A stretch of DNA of 64,000 bases, taken from contig DASVPR010000050.1 in assembly GCA_036389485.1 (NCBI GenBank), positions 235,366-299,365 on the forward strand, given 5' to 3'. Positions 35,544-44,226 of the stretch are shown here, in pieces. The notes under the pieces were generated by a model. The model searched no databases. It saw nothing but the letters and a program-made list of their open reading frames with translations, and had not been told where the DNA came from. Each line of letters starts with the position of its first letter. The first letter of the stretch is position 1. Origin of the DNA: CADCVT01 sp036389485 (GTDB lineage: Bacteria > Actinomycetota > Thermoleophilia > Solirubrobacterales > Solirubrobacteraceae). The position numbers and the translations under genes were made by a program.

Positions 35544-35559
35544 CTCGTCTCCCGTCCGT

Positions 35560-35763
35560 TTACTTGCAGAACACCGTGTCCGTGCACGGCATGTTGATCG
35601 AGGGGTACATGCCGGTCAGGCAGTTCCCGATGGTGGGCACGCCGGTGGTGCAGCCTTCCGCGAGCGTCGGCCCCTGACCACCGCCGGCGACGAGGTCGAG
35701 CTCGTCGCCCGTCAGCTCGCGGAGGGTCTCGGTGCTGAGCTCGAGCCGGTCGAAACCGTCCAT
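35560..35763 (-). CDS. Lanthipeptide precursor A3
   Basis: A 67-aa peptide. ATG 35763 (MDGFDRLELSTETLRELTGD) is preferred to the ATG five codons upstream because it fits the shared leader. The leader ends ELDLVAGG; the core GQGPTLAEGCTTGVPTIG through NMPCTDTVFCK has four Cys. It is a close relative of A2. Confidence 0.88.
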   Translation of the reverse strand: MDGFDRLELSTETLRELTGDELDLVAGGGQGPTLAEGCTTGVPTIGNCLTGMYPSINMPCTDTVFCK

Positions 35764-35777
35764 CTCGTTCTCCCTCA

Positions 35778-35939
35778 TCAGCAGGTCGCGCTAGTGGCGT
35801 CGAGGATCTCGCGGATCTTGAGCGTGAGGGGGCAGCCCGGCGTCCACTGGACGTCGCCGCCGGCGACGGTCCGGAGCTCCTCCTCGGTGAGCTGGCGCAG
35901 CGTCTCGGTGCTCAGCTCGAGCTTCTCGAAGTCGGCCAT
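35778..35939 (-). CDS. Lanthipeptide precursor A4
   Basis: A 53-aa peptide from ATG 35939, too short for most gene callers. The leader MADFEKLELSTETLRQLTEE plus ELRTVAGG is followed by the core DVQWTPGCPLTLKIREIL and DATSATC, with two Cys and four Ser/Thr. The core differs most from the others, which suggests a separate product. Confidence 0.85.
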   Translation of the reverse strand: MADFEKLELSTETLRQLTEEELRTVAGGDVQWTPGCPLTLKIREILDATSATC

Positions 35940-35942
35940 GGC

Positions 35943-36143
35943 TCAGCTCACGCAGATCTGGAGGCTTTCCCCGTAGCACGGGGCGAACCATGTCGCCCCG
36001 GACGGGCACACCGGGGACTGCGTGGTCTGGTTGCAGCCGCCCGCGTTCGTGTACGCCGCCCCGCCGGCGACCTGTCCCAGCTCCTCGCGCGTCACGTCAC
36101 GCAGCGTCTCGGTACTCAGCTCCAGCCTCTCGAACCCACTCAT
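35943..36143 (-). CDS. Lanthipeptide precursor A5 (first gene of cluster)
   Basis: A 66-aa peptide from ATG 36143, placed right after a ggagggg ribosome site. The leader MSGFERLELSTETLRDVTRE plus ELGQVAGG precedes the core AAYTNAGGCNQTTQSPVC and a tail with two more Cys (four in all). It is the first gene of the operon, so the promoter must lie in 36144-36285, which also holds a perfect palindrome. Confidence 0.87.
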   Translation of the reverse strand: MSGFERLELSTETLRDVTREELGQVAGGAAYTNAGGCNQTTQSPVCPSGATWFAPCYGESLQICVS

Positions 36144-36152
36144 CAAACCCCC

Positions 36153-36170
36153 TCCGATGTGCACATCGGA
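36153..36170. promoter_or_regulatory. Perfect 18-bp palindrome upstream of the lanthipeptide operon
   Basis: TCCGATGTGCACATCGGA reads the same on both strands and lies directly upstream of the ribosome site of precursor A5, within the divergent gap between the cluster and a lipase gene. A dimeric repressor could bind here, or the RNA could fold to hide the ribosome site. No regulator gene is adjacent. Confidence 0.5.
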
Positions 36171-36285
36171 AGCTCTCAACGTGGCGCGGCGCCGGTACTT
36201 GCGGATCGCGTCAGGTTTTTGTTGCGGGCGGGCCCGAAGCACGATCGACCGTCACGCCGCGCGACGCCGTCGCGTTGTGTCTCAC

Positions 36286-37086
36286 ATGACGAGGATCCTC
36301 GCGCTGCTGCTCGCCGTGCTCGCGCTGCCCGCCGCCAGCGCCGGCGCTCAGGCGTGGTCGCCCGGTGTGAGCCCGCCGGGCGCGAACGACTGGTCGTGTG
36401 CACCGACTGCGGCGCATCCCGAGCCGGTCGTCCTGGTGCACGGGACGTTCGGCGACATGACGGTCACCTGGAACATGGTCGCGCCGCTGCTCCAGCGCGA
36501 CGGCTACTGCGTCTTCGCGCTCGACTACGGCCGGCGGGGGACAGGCCCGATCGCCGACTCGGCGCAGCAGCTCTCGGCGTTCGTCGACCAGGTCCTCTCG
36601 GCGACGGGCGCGACGAAGGTGGACGTCGTCGGCCACTCGCAGGGCGGCATGATGCCCCGCTACTACGTCAAGAACCTCGGCGGCGACCAGAAGGTCGACG
36701 ACCTCGTTGGCCTCGCGCCCTCCAACCACGGCACGACGAACCCTGCCGCCGCGTTCGGCGACTGGGGCGGCTGCCGGGCGTGCGTCGAGCAGGTCGCGGG
36801 CTCGCCGTTCATCACCGCGCTCAACGCCGGCGACGAGTCGCCGGGGCCAGTCTCGTACACGCAGATCGAGACGCGGTACGACGAGGTCGTCACGCCCTAC
36901 ACGTCGGCGTTCCTTGCGGTGGACGGAACGAGCGTGACGAACGTCCTCCTCCAGGACTCGTGCCCCGCCGACGTCTCCGAGCACGTCGACATCCCCGGCG
37001 ACCCGATCGCGCTGCTCTGGATCCAGAACGCGCTGGGCAGGGCCGGGCCGGCCGAAGCGTCGTACCAGCCGGGCTGCGGCGTGTGA
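36286..37086 (+). CDS. Secreted lipase / alpha/beta hydrolase
   Basis: A 266-aa secreted esterase-lipase of the actinobacterial lipase class (LipA/EstB-like). The signal peptide (ILALLLAVLALPAASAGAQA) is followed by the oxyanion region PVVLVHGTFGDMTVTWN and the nucleophile elbow VDVVGHSQGGMMPRYYV; Asp and His are in ETRYDEVVTPY and VSEHVDIPGD. Four Cys in the second half could form disulphides. ATG 36286 is chosen because it starts the signal peptide; the longer frame runs back through the precursor genes. It diverges from the lanthipeptide operon but has no clear link to it. Confidence 0.88.
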   Translation: MTRILALLLAVLALPAASAGAQAWSPGVSPPGANDWSCAPTAAHPEPVVLVHGTFGDMTVTWNMVAPLLQRDGYCVFALDYGRRGTGPIADSAQQLSAFVDQVLSATGATKVDVVGHSQGGMMPRYYVKNLGGDQKVDDLVGLAPSNHGTTNPAAAFGDWGGCRACVEQVAGSPFITALNAGDESPGPVSYTQIETRYDEVVTPYTSAFLAVDGTSVTNVLLQDSCPADVSEHVDIPGDPIALLWIQNALGRAGPAEASYQPGCGV

Positions 37087-37255
37087 CGCTCCGGCAGCTC
37101 CCCGAGCGGCAAGGCGAACTGGCAGGTGCGGGAGGACCAGGCCAGGTTCATCGCGGAGGAGACCGACTGGTTCGTCGACCTCGGACCACCGCCTCGTCCA
37201 CGGAGCGGCGCTTCGGCGCGCACCGGCTGACCTGAAGGTGCCGCGCAGGGGACGA

Positions 37256-37272
37256 CCGGCTCCGTGAGCCGG
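37256..37272. terminator. Hairpin between convergent lipase and secreted-protein genes
   Basis: CCGGCTC and GAGCCGG form a perfect seven-base stem with a three-base loop in the gap 37087-37295. There is no T-run. The rest of this gap shows no gene I can support. Confidence 0.4.
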
Positions 37273-37295
37273 CCGCGCCCTGCCGCGGTCAGTCG

Positions 37296-37811
37296 CTACT
37301 CGGCCGCGCCGAGCAGCCCGGACGTCCGCGAGTTGACGGCTTCGCCGCCGCCGCTCGTGTTCGTCAGGTCCGAGGTCCCGCAGTTGATCAGCGTGCTCGA
37401 GCCCGGCTGCTGCACGATGTGCGGGCTGACGGTCGTCTCGTCGCCGGTCGTCCCGCGCCCGACCGCGCGGTAGTTGTCGGTCTCGGCGCACGGCGTCGTG
37501 GTCCGGGCCCTCGCCTCGTGACCGAAGCCGTTGCCCATGCCGGGGTCGCTCACCTGGACCCACTGGCCGCCCTCGAACCGCTCGATGTGCACGGCGACGC
37601 TCACGTCGCGGTGCCACGACCCGCAGTAGAACACGGCCCTGCCGACGATCTGGCCGTTGTTCTTGAACACCCGCAGCTCCGTGAAGCTGCACGAGCCGTG
37701 CGCCTCCGCCTTGTCGGCGCCGTACGTGACGACGCCCATGCCTACCGCGGCCAGCACGGCGAGCAGGACGAAACGAAGCCGCCGGCGCGGCCTGCTGTAC
37801 GAGATCGTCAT
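37296..37811 (-). CDS. Secreted hypothetical protein
   Basis: A 171-aa protein from ATG 37811 after a ggggggatcg ribosome site. The N-terminus is basic then hydrophobic (LRFVLLAVLAAVGMGVVTYG), with a likely cleavage near AEAHGS. The mature part is small and beta-rich, with four Cys (SCSFTEL, VFYCGSW, TPCAETD, LINCGTS) that probably form two disulphides. It resembles short secreted actinobacterial proteins of unknown role. Confidence 0.65.
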   Translation of the reverse strand: MTISYSRPRRRLRFVLLAVLAAVGMGVVTYGADKAEAHGSCSFTELRVFKNNGQIVGRAVFYCGSWHRDVSVAVHIERFEGGQWVQVSDPGMGNGFGHEARARTTTPCAETDNYRAVGRGTTGDETTVSPHIVQQPGSSTLINCGTSDLTNTSGGGEAVNSRTSGLLGAAE

Positions 37812-37936
37812 CGCGATCCCCCCTTGTTTACGTGGGCCCTCCCCGTGGCCCTTCATCAGTCAAGAACGCCAGTTCGAATCGAAACGTGACGACAATTAAG
37901 AATCTCTCGCCATCGCGGTCCTTCCACGTCCGAACC

Positions 37937-39727
37937 TCACGCCGCGGGCGTCAGCTCCCACGACGCGATCGTCGTGCCGCCGCCCGGCGGCTGGACGACG
38001 TCGGTCGCCTTGGTCGCGGACAGCGACCAGCCCTCGCCCGCCGGGCGGAACCGGTTGTCGCCCGCCGCGGGGTCGCGCGTGTTGAGCATCGCGGCGATCG
38101 TGCCCGCGAAGGGCGGTGCCGCGGAGCCGGACGGGCAGCCCTCGGCGCGGTACGTGACGTCCAGCGCGACGTCGTAGGCGAAGGCGTAGGCGCGGCGGCC
38201 GTCGGGAAGGATCCGCAGCTCGAGGTCGCCCGACTGCAGGCGGCCGCCGGAGCCGTGCGCCGCGTAGTGGCAGCCCTCGCCGAGGTGGCTCTCGGCCTGC
38301 GACAGCGACGCCTCGGTCAGCTCGTACCACGCCGTCTTCGACCCGTCACCGAAGCTCTCGGCGCGCTTCAGAGTCCACGTCCCGTTCCCGATCCACTCCT
38401 GGCGGCCGATCGCGGGGGAGTCCGTCTTTGCGGTCACGCTGCCGACGAACGCCGCGGGGAACTCGGGCTCGTCGTACGTCGCGCGCCACGACAGGTGGGC
38501 GCGGCCGGCGCGCGACGTCGCGGTCGCGCCGGCGTAGACCGTGTTCCGGAACGAGTCGGGCCCGCCGCCGGTCGCGACGAACTGCGCCGGCGCGCCGGGG
38601 TCGGCGTCCGCGCGCGTCGCCGTGAACGACCCGGGCGAGACGTCCGAGTCCACGACGAACGTGGCGGAAGACTGCCCGCCGCCGTTCTTCGCGGTCACCC
38701 ATCCGGTGACCGGCACCGAGGCGCCCGGCGCGAGCTTGGCATCCGCCGGGGAGAAGTCGATCTCGGCGCAGTCGTTCGGCAGGTCGTACCAGGTGCCCTC
38801 GGCCTTCAGCAGCGAGTCCCGCGCGAGCCGCGCGCTGTCGGCGAGCTGCCCCGCGATCTCGGTCGTCGCGGCGATCTTGCGCACCTGCTCGCGCTCGAAC
38901 TCGAGCTCCTCGCGCGCCGACGCGCCGACCACGCGGATCCGGTACTCGGCGCCCATCGGCTGCGTGATCCGGGCGCCGCCCTCGCGGCTCGCCGCGAACC
39001 CGGTTGTCACGCTCCACCGCTCCTGGAAGCCGCGCCGGTAGAGCTCGGAGGTCAACGTGGTCGTGGTGTCGACGTGCTCCAGCCGCGCGTCGCGCCCGAC
39101 GCGGCCCCGCCCCGCGATGACGCCGGTGACCCGCTGCGTCGTCGACTCCAGGACGCGCCCGCGCTTCGAGGCGATGTACGTCCCGCCGATGACGACCGTC
39201 GTCGTCTTCGCGACCGAGCCGTCCGCGGTCGGGCACGCGACCTTCTGCCCGTCCTCGAACCCCATCAGCGGGCGGAAGCGCAGCGACGTGTCGCGGTCCG
39301 TCGCCTTCACCTCGAGCGTCGTCGTCGTCGACCCGTCGCTGTGCGCCTGCAGCTCGCCGGAAGCCTCGAACTTCACGCCGTTGCGCACCTCGGTCCGCAC
39401 GGGGATCGCCTGCCGCGCGACGACGGGACCCGCGGCCCGGGCGCGGGCGGGCGGCGCCGCGGCGGAGGCCGCGAACCGGGCGAGCGCGGGGATCGAGCGG
39501 CGCAGCCGGCGCGGCAGGCGGTCCCGGCCGAGCGGCCGCGCCGCGAGCTTCACCCAGCCCTGGAGCGCGGCGGAGGAGCTCGCGGCGCCGGCCTTGCCGC
39601 ACACGACGCCGCCGCGCACCTTGAACGCCGGATGGTCCGGAGCGCACCGCGCAGGCGCGGCCGGGGCGGAGGCGGCGAGCGACGCGAAGACCAGGAGCGA
39701 GACGGCGGCGAGGCGGAGGCGCGGCAT
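37937..39727 (-). CDS. Large secreted hypothetical protein
   Basis: A 596-aa protein from ATG 39727 with a signal peptide (LRLAAVSLLVFASLAASAPA). It is beta-rich, with repeated Thr runs (GSTTTTLEVKATD, HVDTTTTLTSEL) and a Cys pair pattern, but no enzymatic motif I recognise. The region GASVPVTGWVTAKNGGG resembles an Ig-like or CARDB-type fold. It diverges from an aldo/keto reductase and has no clear operon partner. Confidence 0.65.
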   Translation of the reverse strand: MPRLRLAAVSLLVFASLAASAPAAPARCAPDHPAFKVRGGVVCGKAGAASSSAALQGWVKLAARPLGRDRLPRRLRRSIPALARFAASAAAPPARARAAGPVVARQAIPVRTEVRNGVKFEASGELQAHSDGSTTTTLEVKATDRDTSLRFRPLMGFEDGQKVACPTADGSVAKTTTVVIGGTYIASKRGRVLESTTQRVTGVIAGRGRVGRDARLEHVDTTTTLTSELYRRGFQERWSVTTGFAASREGGARITQPMGAEYRIRVVGASAREELEFEREQVRKIAATTEIAGQLADSARLARDSLLKAEGTWYDLPNDCAEIDFSPADAKLAPGASVPVTGWVTAKNGGGQSSATFVVDSDVSPGSFTATRADADPGAPAQFVATGGGPDSFRNTVYAGATATSRAGRAHLSWRATYDEPEFPAAFVGSVTAKTDSPAIGRQEWIGNGTWTLKRAESFGDGSKTAWYELTEASLSQAESHLGEGCHYAAHGSGGRLQSGDLELRILPDGRRAYAFAYDVALDVTYRAEGCPSGSAAPPFAGTIAAMLNTRDPAAGDNRFRPAGEGWSLSATKATDVVQPPGGGTTIASWELTPAA

Positions 39728-39788
39728 GCGAGCAAGGATCGGGCCGCCCGCGCCCCATCGCCTCGGGGATTCCCCCAAACTTCGGCCC

Positions 39789-40823
39789 ATGACAGACGCA
39801 GACGCCCTCCGCCCGCTCGGCGGCACCGGCGTGAAGGTGAGCCCGCTCTGCCTCGGCGCGATGATGTTCGGCGCGTGGGGCAACCCCGACCACGACGAGA
39901 GCGTCCGGATCATCCACCGCGCCCTCGACGCGGGGATCAACTTCATCGATACCGCGGACGTCTACGCGCGGGGCGAGTCCGAGGAGATCGTGGGCAAGGC
40001 CCTGGCCGACGGCAAGCGCGACGACGTCGTCCTCGCGACGAAGTTCCACGGCACGATGGGCGACGACCCCAACGAGGCGGGCAACTCGCGCCGGTGGGTG
40101 TTCCGCGAGGTCGAGGCGTCGCTCAGACGGCTGCAGACCGACTGGATCGACCTGTACCAGGTCCACCGCTGGGACCCGTGGACGGACCACGAGGAGACGC
40201 TCGGCGCGCTGACCGACCTCGTCCGCCAGGGCAAGGTCCGCTACATCGGCTCGTCGACGTTCCCGGCGGCGCAGATCGTCGAGGCGCAGTGGATCGCCAG
40301 GGAGCGCAACCTCGAGCGCTACGTCTGCGAGCAGCCGCCCTACAACCTCCTCGCCCGCGGGATCGAGAGGGACGTCCTGCCGGCGTGCGCCGAGCACCGC
40401 ATGGGCGTGATCACGTGGGGACCGCTCGGCGGGGGCTGGCTGTCCGGCAGGTGGCGCAAGGGGGCGGAGAACCTGACGTCCCGACGCGCGGAGCGCATCC
40501 CCACCCGCTACGACCTCTCGATCCCGAGCAACCAGCGCAAGCTCGAGGCGGCGGACCAGCTCGCGCAGCTGGCCGACGAGGCGGGCACGACGCTCATCCA
40601 CCTCGCGATCGCGTTCGTCATCAACCACCCGGCGGTGACCTCCGCGATCATCGGGCCGCGGACGATGGAGCACCTCGAGTCCCAGCTCGGGGCGACCGAC
40701 CTGCGGCTCGACGACGCCCTGCTCGACCGGATCGACGAGATCGTCCCGCCCGGCCACATGATCAACCCGGCGGACGCCGGCTGGCAGAACCCCGCCCTCA
40801 CGCCCGCCCAACTGCGGCGCTGA
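39789..40823 (+). CDS. Aldo/keto reductase
   Basis: A 344-aa NADPH-dependent reductase. It shows the family opening LGGTGVKVSPLCLGAMMFG, the catalytic Asp and Tyr in FIDTADVYARGESEEIVG, the Lys in VVLATKFHG, the His in YQVHRWDP, and the cofactor-loop segment ITWGPLGGGWLSG. The substrate is unknown; it resembles the YajO/PhlSA-type group that acts on sugars or small aldehydes. ATG 39789 is well placed 61 bases after the divergent gene. Confidence 0.92.
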   Translation: MTDADALRPLGGTGVKVSPLCLGAMMFGAWGNPDHDESVRIIHRALDAGINFIDTADVYARGESEEIVGKALADGKRDDVVLATKFHGTMGDDPNEAGNSRRWVFREVEASLRRLQTDWIDLYQVHRWDPWTDHEETLGALTDLVRQGKVRYIGSSTFPAAQIVEAQWIARERNLERYVCEQPPYNLLARGIERDVLPACAEHRMGVITWGPLGGGWLSGRWRKGAENLTSRRAERIPTRYDLSIPSNQRKLEAADQLAQLADEAGTTLIHLAIAFVINHPAVTSAIIGPRTMEHLESQLGATDLRLDDALLDRIDEIVPPGHMINPADAGWQNPALTPAQLRR

Positions 40824-40854
40824 CCCCGCCGACCCGAGTACCTTCCGCCGCGGG

Positions 40855-43308
40855 ATGAGGGGGATCCGGCTCGCCGTCGCCGCCGCGCTCCTGCTGCTGT
40901 CAGCGGCGGCGCCCGCCAACGCCCAGGAGCCGACGCGCTACTCGCTCGCGGGCGGCTGCTACGCGGTCGAGGGCCTCGCCGGAGCGGAGCAGGTCCGGAT
41001 GCAGGCGACGGGCCTCGGCAGCTACCTCCTCTACCGTCCGGACCGCACGTTCGTCGCCGCCGGGCCGACCACGGCGCCGGAGCCGAGCCCGGAGGCGGAC
41101 TGGCAGGTGGAGGAGGCCGGGGGCGGCGCGTTCACGATCGCGCCCCTGTCGAACCTCGACCAGAAGCTCACCGTCCGCTTCACGCCCGCGACCGGCTGCG
41201 CCGACTACCCGGAGGCGCCGCTCAACGCGACCGGCCGGCCGCAGCCGTCGCCGACCGAGTACACGCGCGTCGGCGGGCTCGTCGAGGGCCACATGCACTG
41301 GATGACGTACGAGTACTTCGGCCGCAAGTTCCACTGCGGGCGGCCGTGGCACCGCTACGGGATCCCGTACGCGCTGCCGGACTGCTCCGACATCGAGGGC
41401 CCGCAGGGCACCGGCGCGCCGCTGCAGAACACGCTCAACTACGGCAACCCGGGCCAGCCGCACGACACGAGCGGCTACCCGAAGATGACCTCGTGGTCGA
41501 AGGACAACCTGACCTACGAGGGGACGTACTGGCGCTGGATCGAGCGCGCGTACTACGCCGGCCTGCGGTTGATGGTGATGGGCGTCAACGAGAACCGCGT
41601 CCTGTGCGAGCTGCAGGCCAACCGCGAGACGAACTGCAACGAGATGGACACGATGCGCCGCGGGTTCAAGGCGATCCGCGAGCTGCAGGACTACGTCGAC
41701 GCGCAGGCGGGCGGCCCGGGGAAGGGGTTCTTCCAGATCGTCACCGATCCGTTCCAGGCGCGGCGGGTCATCAACTCCGGGCGCATGGCGGTCGTGCTCG
41801 AGATCGAGACGTCCGAGCCGTTCGACTGCCGCGGGTGGGACCAGCCGACGTGCGATCAGGAGCAGGTCGACGAGCAGCTCGACGAGATGTACCAGCTCGG
41901 CGTCCGCTCGATGCTCCTGCTCAACAAGTTCGACAACCCGCTGACCGGCGTGCGGTTCGACAGCGGCGAGGCGGGGGTCCTCATCAACGCGGGGAACAAG
42001 CAGAGCGCCGGCTCGTACTGGAGCGCGCGCACCTGCCAGGGCGAGCTGCACGACAACGAGATCTTCCAGCCCAGCGGGGGGTTCGCGCCGCTGCTCACGG
42101 CGATCGGGCTGCCGTCCGGGAGCGCGCCGGCGTACCCGCCGGCGCCGCACTGCAACACGCGCGGGCTGACCGACCTCGGCAAGCACGTCGTCAGGCGGAT
42201 GATGGACCTGAAGATGATCGTCAACCCCGATCACATGAGCCAGGCCGCCGTCGACGACACGCTCTCGCTGCTCGAGGCGCGCAGGTACTCCGGCGTGATC
42301 TCGCCCCACGGCTGGATGGACCCCGGCAACTGGCCGCGGCTGTGGAAGCTCGGCGGGATCGCGTTCCCCGGCCACTCCGCCGCCGAGGAGTACGTCGAGG
42401 AGTGGCAGAAGTACCGGCCGGAGCAGACGCCGTTCGCGTTCGGCTGGGGCTACGGGGCGGACCTCGGCGGGCTCTCGCACCAGCCGTCGCCGAGCGAGGG
42501 GGACTCGATCGGCTACCCGTTCTCCAGCTACGACGGGAAGGTGACGTTCGAGCGGCAGACGACGGGCGAGCGGACGTTCGACTACGCCAAGGAGGGCGTC
42601 GCGCACTACGGCCTGTACGCGGACTGGTTCGAGGACCTGCGGCGGCTCGGCGGCGAGCAGATGGCGAAGGACATGTGGGACGGCGCCGAGGCGTACATCG
42701 AGATGTGGGAGCGCGCGTCGGGGATCCGGACGCCGGCGTGCGCGAACCGCGACGGCGCGATCAAGAAGCGCGGGCGCGGCTCGCTCGTCCTCAGGCGGCA
42801 TTGGCTGACGCTGCTGAAGCGCGCCGGCCAGCCGCAGCAGCGGGGCCGCGCGTGGAGCTGGTGCGTGAAGGGGCGGCGCAACGAGAACCGGATGCAGGCG
42901 GCGGTGCTCGACCGCGGCGGCAGGGTGGAGCTGGTCGGCAGCAACGCGCTGCGGCGGCGGGCGCGGGGCGTTCGCGTGGGCGCGCGAGCGGCGCGGCGGT
43001 TGCGCGGCGCGCGGCGGGTCGGCGGCGGCGTGCGCCGGCGCGGGCGGTTCGTGTACGCGACGCGGCGCGGGCGGGTCGTGGCGGTCGGCGTCGCGACGCG
43101 GTCTCTGGCGCGGCGGCCGAAGGCGCTGCGCGCGGCGGTCCGGTTGCTCGTGCGCGCCCGCGCGACCCAGCGCCGCGCGACGTTCGTGCCGAACCCGCAG
43201 GCGGACGCGAACGCGGAGGGCCGCGCCTTGGCCGCGACGGGGGACCGGCGGTTGAACGCCGCGCTCGCGTACCTGTGCAGCCTGCAGCTGCAGGCGCCCG
43301 GCCGCTAG
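40855..43308 (+). CDS. Secreted membrane-dipeptidase-like (M19-type) metallohydrolase with basic C-terminal tail
   Basis: An 817-aa secreted protein (signal LAVAAALLLLSAAAPANAQ). The catalytic region resembles peptidase M19: HxH zinc ligands His146 and His148 in VEGHMHWMTY, acidic bridge region in VLEIETSEPFDC, and HCNTRGLTDLGKHVVRRM followed by VNPDHMSQ and ISPHGW. The last 170 residues are Arg-rich with a small beta domain (WSWCVKGRRN) common in secreted proteins of this group, perhaps for cell-wall attachment. M19 enzymes hydrolyse dipeptides or beta-lactam-like bonds, but this member is much longer and its substrate is unknown. Confidence 0.75.
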   Translation: MRGIRLAVAAALLLLSAAAPANAQEPTRYSLAGGCYAVEGLAGAEQVRMQATGLGSYLLYRPDRTFVAAGPTTAPEPSPEADWQVEEAGGGAFTIAPLSNLDQKLTVRFTPATGCADYPEAPLNATGRPQPSPTEYTRVGGLVEGHMHWMTYEYFGRKFHCGRPWHRYGIPYALPDCSDIEGPQGTGAPLQNTLNYGNPGQPHDTSGYPKMTSWSKDNLTYEGTYWRWIERAYYAGLRLMVMGVNENRVLCELQANRETNCNEMDTMRRGFKAIRELQDYVDAQAGGPGKGFFQIVTDPFQARRVINSGRMAVVLEIETSEPFDCRGWDQPTCDQEQVDEQLDEMYQLGVRSMLLLNKFDNPLTGVRFDSGEAGVLINAGNKQSAGSYWSARTCQGELHDNEIFQPSGGFAPLLTAIGLPSGSAPAYPPAPHCNTRGLTDLGKHVVRRMMDLKMIVNPDHMSQAAVDDTLSLLEARRYSGVISPHGWMDPGNWPRLWKLGGIAFPGHSAAEEYVEEWQKYRPEQTPFAFGWGYGADLGGLSHQPSPSEGDSIGYPFSSYDGKVTFERQTTGERTFDYAKEGVAHYGLYADWFEDLRRLGGEQMAKDMWDGAEAYIEMWERASGIRTPACANRDGAIKKRGRGSLVLRRHWLTLLKRAGQPQQRGRAWSWCVKGRRNENRMQAAVLDRGGRVELVGSNALRRRARGVRVGARAARRLRGARRVGGGVRRRGRFVYATRRGRVVAVGVATRSLARRPKALRAAVRLLVRARATQRRATFVPNPQADANAEGRALAATGDRRLNAALAYLCSLQLQAPGR

Positions 43309-43345
43309 GCGCCGCGCCCCGCGGCGACGAGCGGGCGCCTCCGCG

Positions 43346-44188
43346 TCAGCTCCTCGCGCCGTCTCCCAGCATCTCGCGGACTGCCCCCTGGAAGCGGTCG
43401 GTGGTGAAGCAGCTCGGCTCGGCGAACTCCTCCATCGCGAGCGCCGCGTCCCACGGCGTGTCGGCGGCGGCGCGCAGGAGCGGCTTGGCCATCACCAGGG
43501 CGTGCGGCGCGAGCTTCGCGACGTCGTCGCACCAGCGGTCCGCGGCGGCGAGGAGGCCGTCGTGCGGGACGACCTCCTGGACGAGCCCGACGTCGTGCGC
43601 CTCGGCCGCCGTGAGGTGGCGGCCGCGGGCGAAGAACGCGAACGCGCCCTGGTATCCGAGCCGCCGGGTCAGCGCCCAGCTGGTCCCGACCTCGGGGAGG
43701 AGGCCGAGCCGACCGAACGCGGGCACGATCAGCGCCCGTTCGGACGCGACGACCACGTCGCAGTTCAGCGCCCACGCGAGGCCGACGCCGGCCGCCGGCC
43801 CGTTGACCGCCGCGACGAACGCCTTGTCGGTGCGCGCGATCAGCCGCAGGATCGCGCCGAACTCGTAGCGGATCCAGCGCCAGATGTCGGTCGAGCCCTC
43901 GGCGTCGTCGAGGTGCGTCTCGGCGAGCTGCATCATGCGCAGGTCGCCGCCGGCACAGAACCCCTTGCCGGCGCCGGTCAGGACGATCGACCGGATCTCG
44001 CGGTCCTGCGCGAGGCCGGTCAGCGCGGCCTTCAGCTGCTGCACCAGCGGCGCGCTGAGGGCGTTGAGGCGATCCGGATCGTCGAGGGTGACGACGGCGC
44101 GGTCGCTCCCCCGCTCCACCCGCACCCGGGGCTCGCGGGTCGCCGTCCCGTCCGCGATCAACTGCTCGTACATGCCCATCGAGGTCAT
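43346..44188 (-). CDS. Enoyl-CoA hydratase/isomerase
   Basis: A 280-aa crotonase-fold enzyme. It has the oxyanion-hole segments SIVLTGAGKGFCAGGDLRMM and AVNGPAAGVGLAWALNCDVV, and the Glu of GLLPEVGTSWALTRRLG. It acts on acyl-CoA thioesters, probably in beta-oxidation. It is divergent from a TetR regulator 38 bases away, with a palindrome in the gap, so it is likely repressed by that regulator. ATG 44188 gives the family length. Confidence 0.9.
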   Translation of the reverse strand: MTSMGMYEQLIADGTATREPRVRVERGSDRAVVTLDDPDRLNALSAPLVQQLKAALTGLAQDREIRSIVLTGAGKGFCAGGDLRMMQLAETHLDDAEGSTDIWRWIRYEFGAILRLIARTDKAFVAAVNGPAAGVGLAWALNCDVVVASERALIVPAFGRLGLLPEVGTSWALTRRLGYQGAFAFFARGRHLTAAEAHDVGLVQEVVPHDGLLAAADRWCDDVAKLAPHALVMAKPLLRAAADTPWDAALAMEEFAEPSCFTTDRFQGAVREMLGDGARS

Positions 44189-44206
44189 CCCTTCGCGCCG
44201 CCGTTC

Positions 44207-44222
44207 TAGACTCTATAGTCTA
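44207..44222. promoter_or_regulatory. TetR operator-like inverted repeat
   Basis: TAGACT and AGTCTA are perfect six-base arms around a four-base spacer in the 38-base gap between the enoyl-CoA hydratase and TetR genes. The site is AT-rich in a GC-rich region and so short a gap must hold both promoters; binding here would block both genes. Confidence 0.6.
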
Positions 44223-44226
44223 ATAC

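Noticed and set aside
37087..37230. In-frame reading continuing past the lipase TGA (segment with QARFIAEETDWFVDL)
   Set aside because: The lipase fold is complete before the stop and no start exists after it; could be a remnant, but evidence is too weak for a feature.
43307..43340. Inverted repeat AGGCGCC/GGCGCCT between the M19-like and enoyl-CoA hydratase genes
   Set aside because: Arms are short, the loop is about 20 bases and no T-run follows, so it is not a convincing terminator.
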